NCBI GenBank assembly: GCA_027056465.1
Contig: JALUKS010000170.1
Span: forward strand, 1 to 7,861
DNA length: 7,861 nucleotides
Direction of reading: 5' to 3'
Origin: Sulfurimonas sp.
Lineage (GTDB): Bacteria > Campylobacterota > Campylobacteria > Campylobacterales > Sulfurimonadaceae
A program made the translations under genes and the position numbers. Every line of letters starts with the position of its first letter. The stretch's first letter is position 1. The notes beneath the pieces are model-generated. The model was not told the DNA's origin. It was given only the letters and a program-made list of their open reading frames with translations, and ran no database searches. Below, piece by piece: positions 6,013 to 7,861 of this stretch.

Positions 6013-6293
6013 TGGCTGATATTACAGATATTAAATCTATTATATATACAGAGAAGACTCTCGGTTTACAAGAAGATGGTGTTATAGTTGTTCAAACTTC
6101 ACCACGTGTAACGAAGAGTGGTCTTAAGGAAATTTTTAGAGAGTACTTTGGAATCGTTCCAAACAAGATTAACTCTTTAAATCAAAGCGGAAAAACTAAA
6201 CGTTTCCGTGGTGTACAAGGGAAGCAAAACAACTTCAAAAAGTTTTATGTTACTTTACCAGAAGGTGCACAAATCGAAAGTTTGGCGGTATAA
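6012..6293 (+). CDS. rplW: 50S ribosomal protein L23
   Basis: The 93-residue product is L23. It sits at the exit of the polypeptide tunnel and provides the docking site for trigger factor and the signal recognition particle. Visible family features are IIYTEKT near the N-terminus (residues 10-16), IFREYFGIVPNKINS (41-55) and the basic loop KTKRFRGVQGKQNNFKKFYV (61-80). Length is standard. The ATG overlaps the rplD stop as TAATG, the same coupling junction as between rplC and rplD. Confidence 0.97.
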   Translation: MADITDIKSIIYTEKTLGLQEDGVIVVQTSPRVTKSGLKEIFREYFGIVPNKINSLNQSGKTKRFRGVQGKQNNFKKFYVTLPEGAQIESLAV

Positions 6294-6296
6294 CAC

Positions 6297-7142
6297 ATGG
6301 CAATTAAAACTTATAGACCGATAACTCCGTCTCGTCGTTTTTATACAAATGTTGATAGCTCAGACATCACGGCAAAAGCTAGTGTTCGTTCATTACTTGT
6401 TAAGTTACCACAACATGCTGGTCGTAACAACAATGGTCGTATCACTTCTCGTCACCGTCAAGCTGGTGCTAAAAAGCAGTACCGTATCATTGATTTCAAA
6501 AGAAATAAATTTGATATTCCTGCTACAGTAAGTGCAATTGAGTACGATCCATATAGAAACTGTCGTATTGCTCTAATTACTTATGCTGATGGTGAGAAGC
6601 GTTATATCTTACAACCAAAAGATTTAGTTGTTGGTGATACAGTTCAGTCTTCTGCTATAGGTCTTGATGTAAAAGCTGGAAACACTATGAAACTTATGAA
6701 TATCCCAGTGGGTACATTAGTTCATAACATCGAACTTAAAACTGGTAAAGGCGGACAAATGTGTCGTGCTGCTGGTACATCTGCTCAGATTATGGGTCGT
6801 GATGGTAAGTATGTTTCTTTACGTATGCCTTCTTCAGAGATGCGTTTAGTACTTGGTGAGTGTTTAGCTACTATAGGTCAAGTTGGTAACGAAGAGTTTG
6901 GTAACATTGTTATCGCTAAAGCTGGTCGTCAACGTCACTTAGGTATTCGTCCACAGACTCGTGGTTCTGCTATGAACCCGATTGATCACCCGCATGGTGG
7001 TGGTGAAGGTAAAACGAACTCAGGTCGTCACCCAGTTACTCCATGGGGTAAACCAACGAAGGGTGCTAAAACTCGTCGTAAGAAAGCAAGTGATAAGTTA
7101 ATTATTACTCGTCGTAAACCAAATGCTAAAAGGGTAGGTTAA
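6297..7142 (+). CDS. rplB: 50S ribosomal protein L2
   Basis: The 281-residue product is L2, required for subunit association and for peptidyl transferase activity. The N-terminal region has GRNNNGRITSRHRQAGAKKQ (residues 42-61) and YRIIDFKRNK (62-71). The central SH3-like domain has EYDPYRNCRIALITYADGEKR at about 82-102. The C-terminal domain has GSAMNPIDHPHGGGEGK (223-239), which contains the counterpart of E. coli His229, and a basic tail. Length is slightly above the usual 273-277. The gap to rplW is 3 nt. The upstream ribosome site is weak (GGCGG at 6284-6288), so re-initiation by ribosomes finishing rplW is likely. Arginine is coded mostly by CGT, unlike the left part of the window. Confidence 0.98.
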   Translation: MAIKTYRPITPSRRFYTNVDSSDITAKASVRSLLVKLPQHAGRNNNGRITSRHRQAGAKKQYRIIDFKRNKFDIPATVSAIEYDPYRNCRIALITYADGEKRYILQPKDLVVGDTVQSSAIGLDVKAGNTMKLMNIPVGTLVHNIELKTGKGGQMCRAAGTSAQIMGRDGKYVSLRMPSSEMRLVLGECLATIGQVGNEEFGNIVIAKAGRQRHLGIRPQTRGSAMNPIDHPHGGGEGKTNSGRHPVTPWGKPTKGAKTRRKKASDKLIITRRKPNAKRVG

Positions 7143-7144
7143 TT

Positions 7145-7420
7145 ATGGCTCGTTCATTAAAAAAAGGTCCATTTGTTGATGACCATTTAAGTAAGAAGAT
7201 CGAAAAAGCAAGAGCTGAGGGGAACAAAAAACCTATCAAAACTTGGTCAAGAAGATCTATGGTAACACCAGATATGGTTGGTTTTACAATCAATGTTCAC
7301 GACGGACGTAAATTCGTTCCTGTTCATGTATCTGAAAACCACATCGGTTACAAGCTTGGTGAATTTGCACCAACTCGTACATTTAAGGGCCACAAGGGCT
7401 CTGTTCAGAAGAAAGGATAG
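7145..7420 (+). CDS. rpsS: 30S ribosomal protein S19
   Basis: The 91-residue product is S19, which binds the 3' domain of 16S rRNA with S13 in the head of the small subunit near the A-site tRNA. The family sequence is complete: MARSLKKGPFVDDHL at the start, IKTWSRRSMVTPDMVGFTI (residues 31-49), VHDGRKFVPVHV, and the C-terminal HIGYKLGEFAPTRTFKGH. Length is standard. It starts 2 nt after the rplB stop, with an AGG ribosome site inside the end of rplB. Confidence 0.98.
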   Translation: MARSLKKGPFVDDHLSKKIEKARAEGNKKPIKTWSRRSMVTPDMVGFTINVHDGRKFVPVHVSENHIGYKLGEFAPTRTFKGHKGSVQKKG

Positions 7421-7422
7421 TC

Positions 7423-7740
7423 ATGGCTAGAGCATTATTAAAATTTATCCGTGTATCTCCGATTAAATCTCGTCTTATTGCAAGAGAGGTTCAAGGTATG
7501 AACGCTGAAGAGGCTATGGCTGCTTTAGAGTTTACACCAAATAAAGCTGCGAAAATCATCTATAAGGTTATTGCATCTGCAGTAGCAAATAGTGGTATGG
7601 AAGCTGAAGATTGTATCGTTAAATCTTGTCGTGTTGACAATGGTCCAGTTCTAAAACGTTTCCGTCCACGTGCTCGTGGTATGGCTTCAGGAATTAGAAA
7701 ACCAACAGCACATATCTTAGTAGAAGTAGAGGGCAAATAG
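7423..7740 (+). CDS. rplV: 50S ribosomal protein L22
   Basis: The 105-residue product is L22, which contacts all 23S rRNA domains and sends a beta-hairpin into the exit tunnel. The N-terminal helical body includes VSPIKSRLIAREVQG (residues 11-25) and FTPNKAAKIIYKVIASAVAN (37-56). The hairpin is GPVLKRFRPRARGMASGIRK (74-93), followed by PTAHILVEV. No deletion of the kind associated with macrolide resistance is seen in the hairpin. It follows rpsS by 2 nt, with an AAAGGA ribosome site upstream. Confidence 0.98.
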   Translation: MARALLKFIRVSPIKSRLIAREVQGMNAEEAMAALEFTPNKAAKIIYKVIASAVANSGMEAEDCIVKSCRVDNGPVLKRFRPRARGMASGIRKPTAHILVEVEGK

Positions 7741-7741
7741 T

Positions 7742-7861
7742 ATGGGTCAAAAAGTTAATCCTATTGGTTTACGTCTTGGTATCAACCGTAACTGGGAGAG
7801 CCGTTGGTTCCCTAACTTTAAAACAGCTCCTGCTGCTTTAGGTGAAGATCACAAGATAAGA
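7742..7861 (+). CDS. rpsC: 30S ribosomal protein S3, 5' part only
   Basis: The first 40 codons are present and open to the right edge. They begin MGQKVNPIGLRLGINRNWES, the standard S3 N-terminus, and continue RWFPNFKTAPAALGEDHKIR. S3 lies in the head of the small subunit at the mRNA entry channel, and its KH domain would lie beyond the window. The ATG is 1 nt after the rplV stop, with a GAGGG ribosome site at about 7729-7733. Finding rpsC after rplV is the standard S10 operon order. Confidence 0.97.
   Translation, partial: MGQKVNPIGLRLGINRNWESRWFPNFKTAPAALGEDHKIR

Noticed and set aside
6349..6531. A 60-codon plus-strand frame inside rplB
   Set aside because: It is an out-of-frame overlap of L2 coding sequence with no sign of a real protein.
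1..7861. CRISPR array, tRNA or rRNA genes, or a defence system
   Set aside because: No regularly spaced repeats and no tRNA- or rRNA-like sequence were seen. The ATPase alone, paired with rnhB, is not enough to claim a defence system.

Overview
The window looks like a chromosomal segment of a low-GC member of the Campylobacterota, probably a marine Sulfurimonas/Sulfurovum-like organism. This is inferred from the AT-rich sequence, the character of the ribosomal proteins and the gene neighbourhood; no database search was possible.

Layout. (1) Positions 1 to about 980: the upstream-side part of an IS30-family insertion sequence. Its DD(33)E transposase reads on the minus strand and runs off the left edge of the window still open. 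(2) 1039-2727, plus strand: a two-gene unit. It encodes a short, membrane-anchored protein of the SurA/PpiC-like peptidyl-prolyl isomerase type and a HupE/UreJ-family membrane protein with a signal peptide and conserved His/Asp motifs. (3) 2702-4331, minus strand: a two-gene unit of an AAA/DUF4143-like ATPase followed, 1 nt later, by rnhB (ribonuclease HII). The 3' end of rnhB overlaps the 3' end of the HupE/UreJ gene by 26 bp, tail to tail. (4) 4332-4500: a 169-bp divergent intergenic region. It carries a near-consensus sigma-70 promoter firing rightward, a hairpin in the untranslated leader, and a possible leaderless promoter firing leftward. (5) 4501-7861, plus strand: the start of the S10 ribosomal protein operon, rpsJ-rplC-rplD-rplW-rplB-rpsS-rplV-rpsC. 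The genes are packed with 0-10 nt gaps or stop/start overlaps, and rpsC is cut by the right edge.

How it fits together. The right half is a conserved housekeeping translation operon, apparently driven from the promoter at 4403-4431. Its arginine codons are mostly CGT, whereas the transposase and the left-hand genes rely much more on AGA, as expected for highly expressed genes. RNase HII (genome maintenance) shares a transcript with a poorly characterised ATPase. The isomerase-like/HupE pair may be an envelope or metal-related unit, but its substrate cannot be read from the sequence. The IS30 copy sits just upstream of this pair and may affect its expression.

I found no convincing undescribed multi-gene system, CRISPR array, tRNA or rRNA. 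The most interesting points are the IS end next to the isomerase-like gene, the hairpin in the S10 leader, the reduced isomerase-like protein, and the ATPase with an altered nuclease-like motif.
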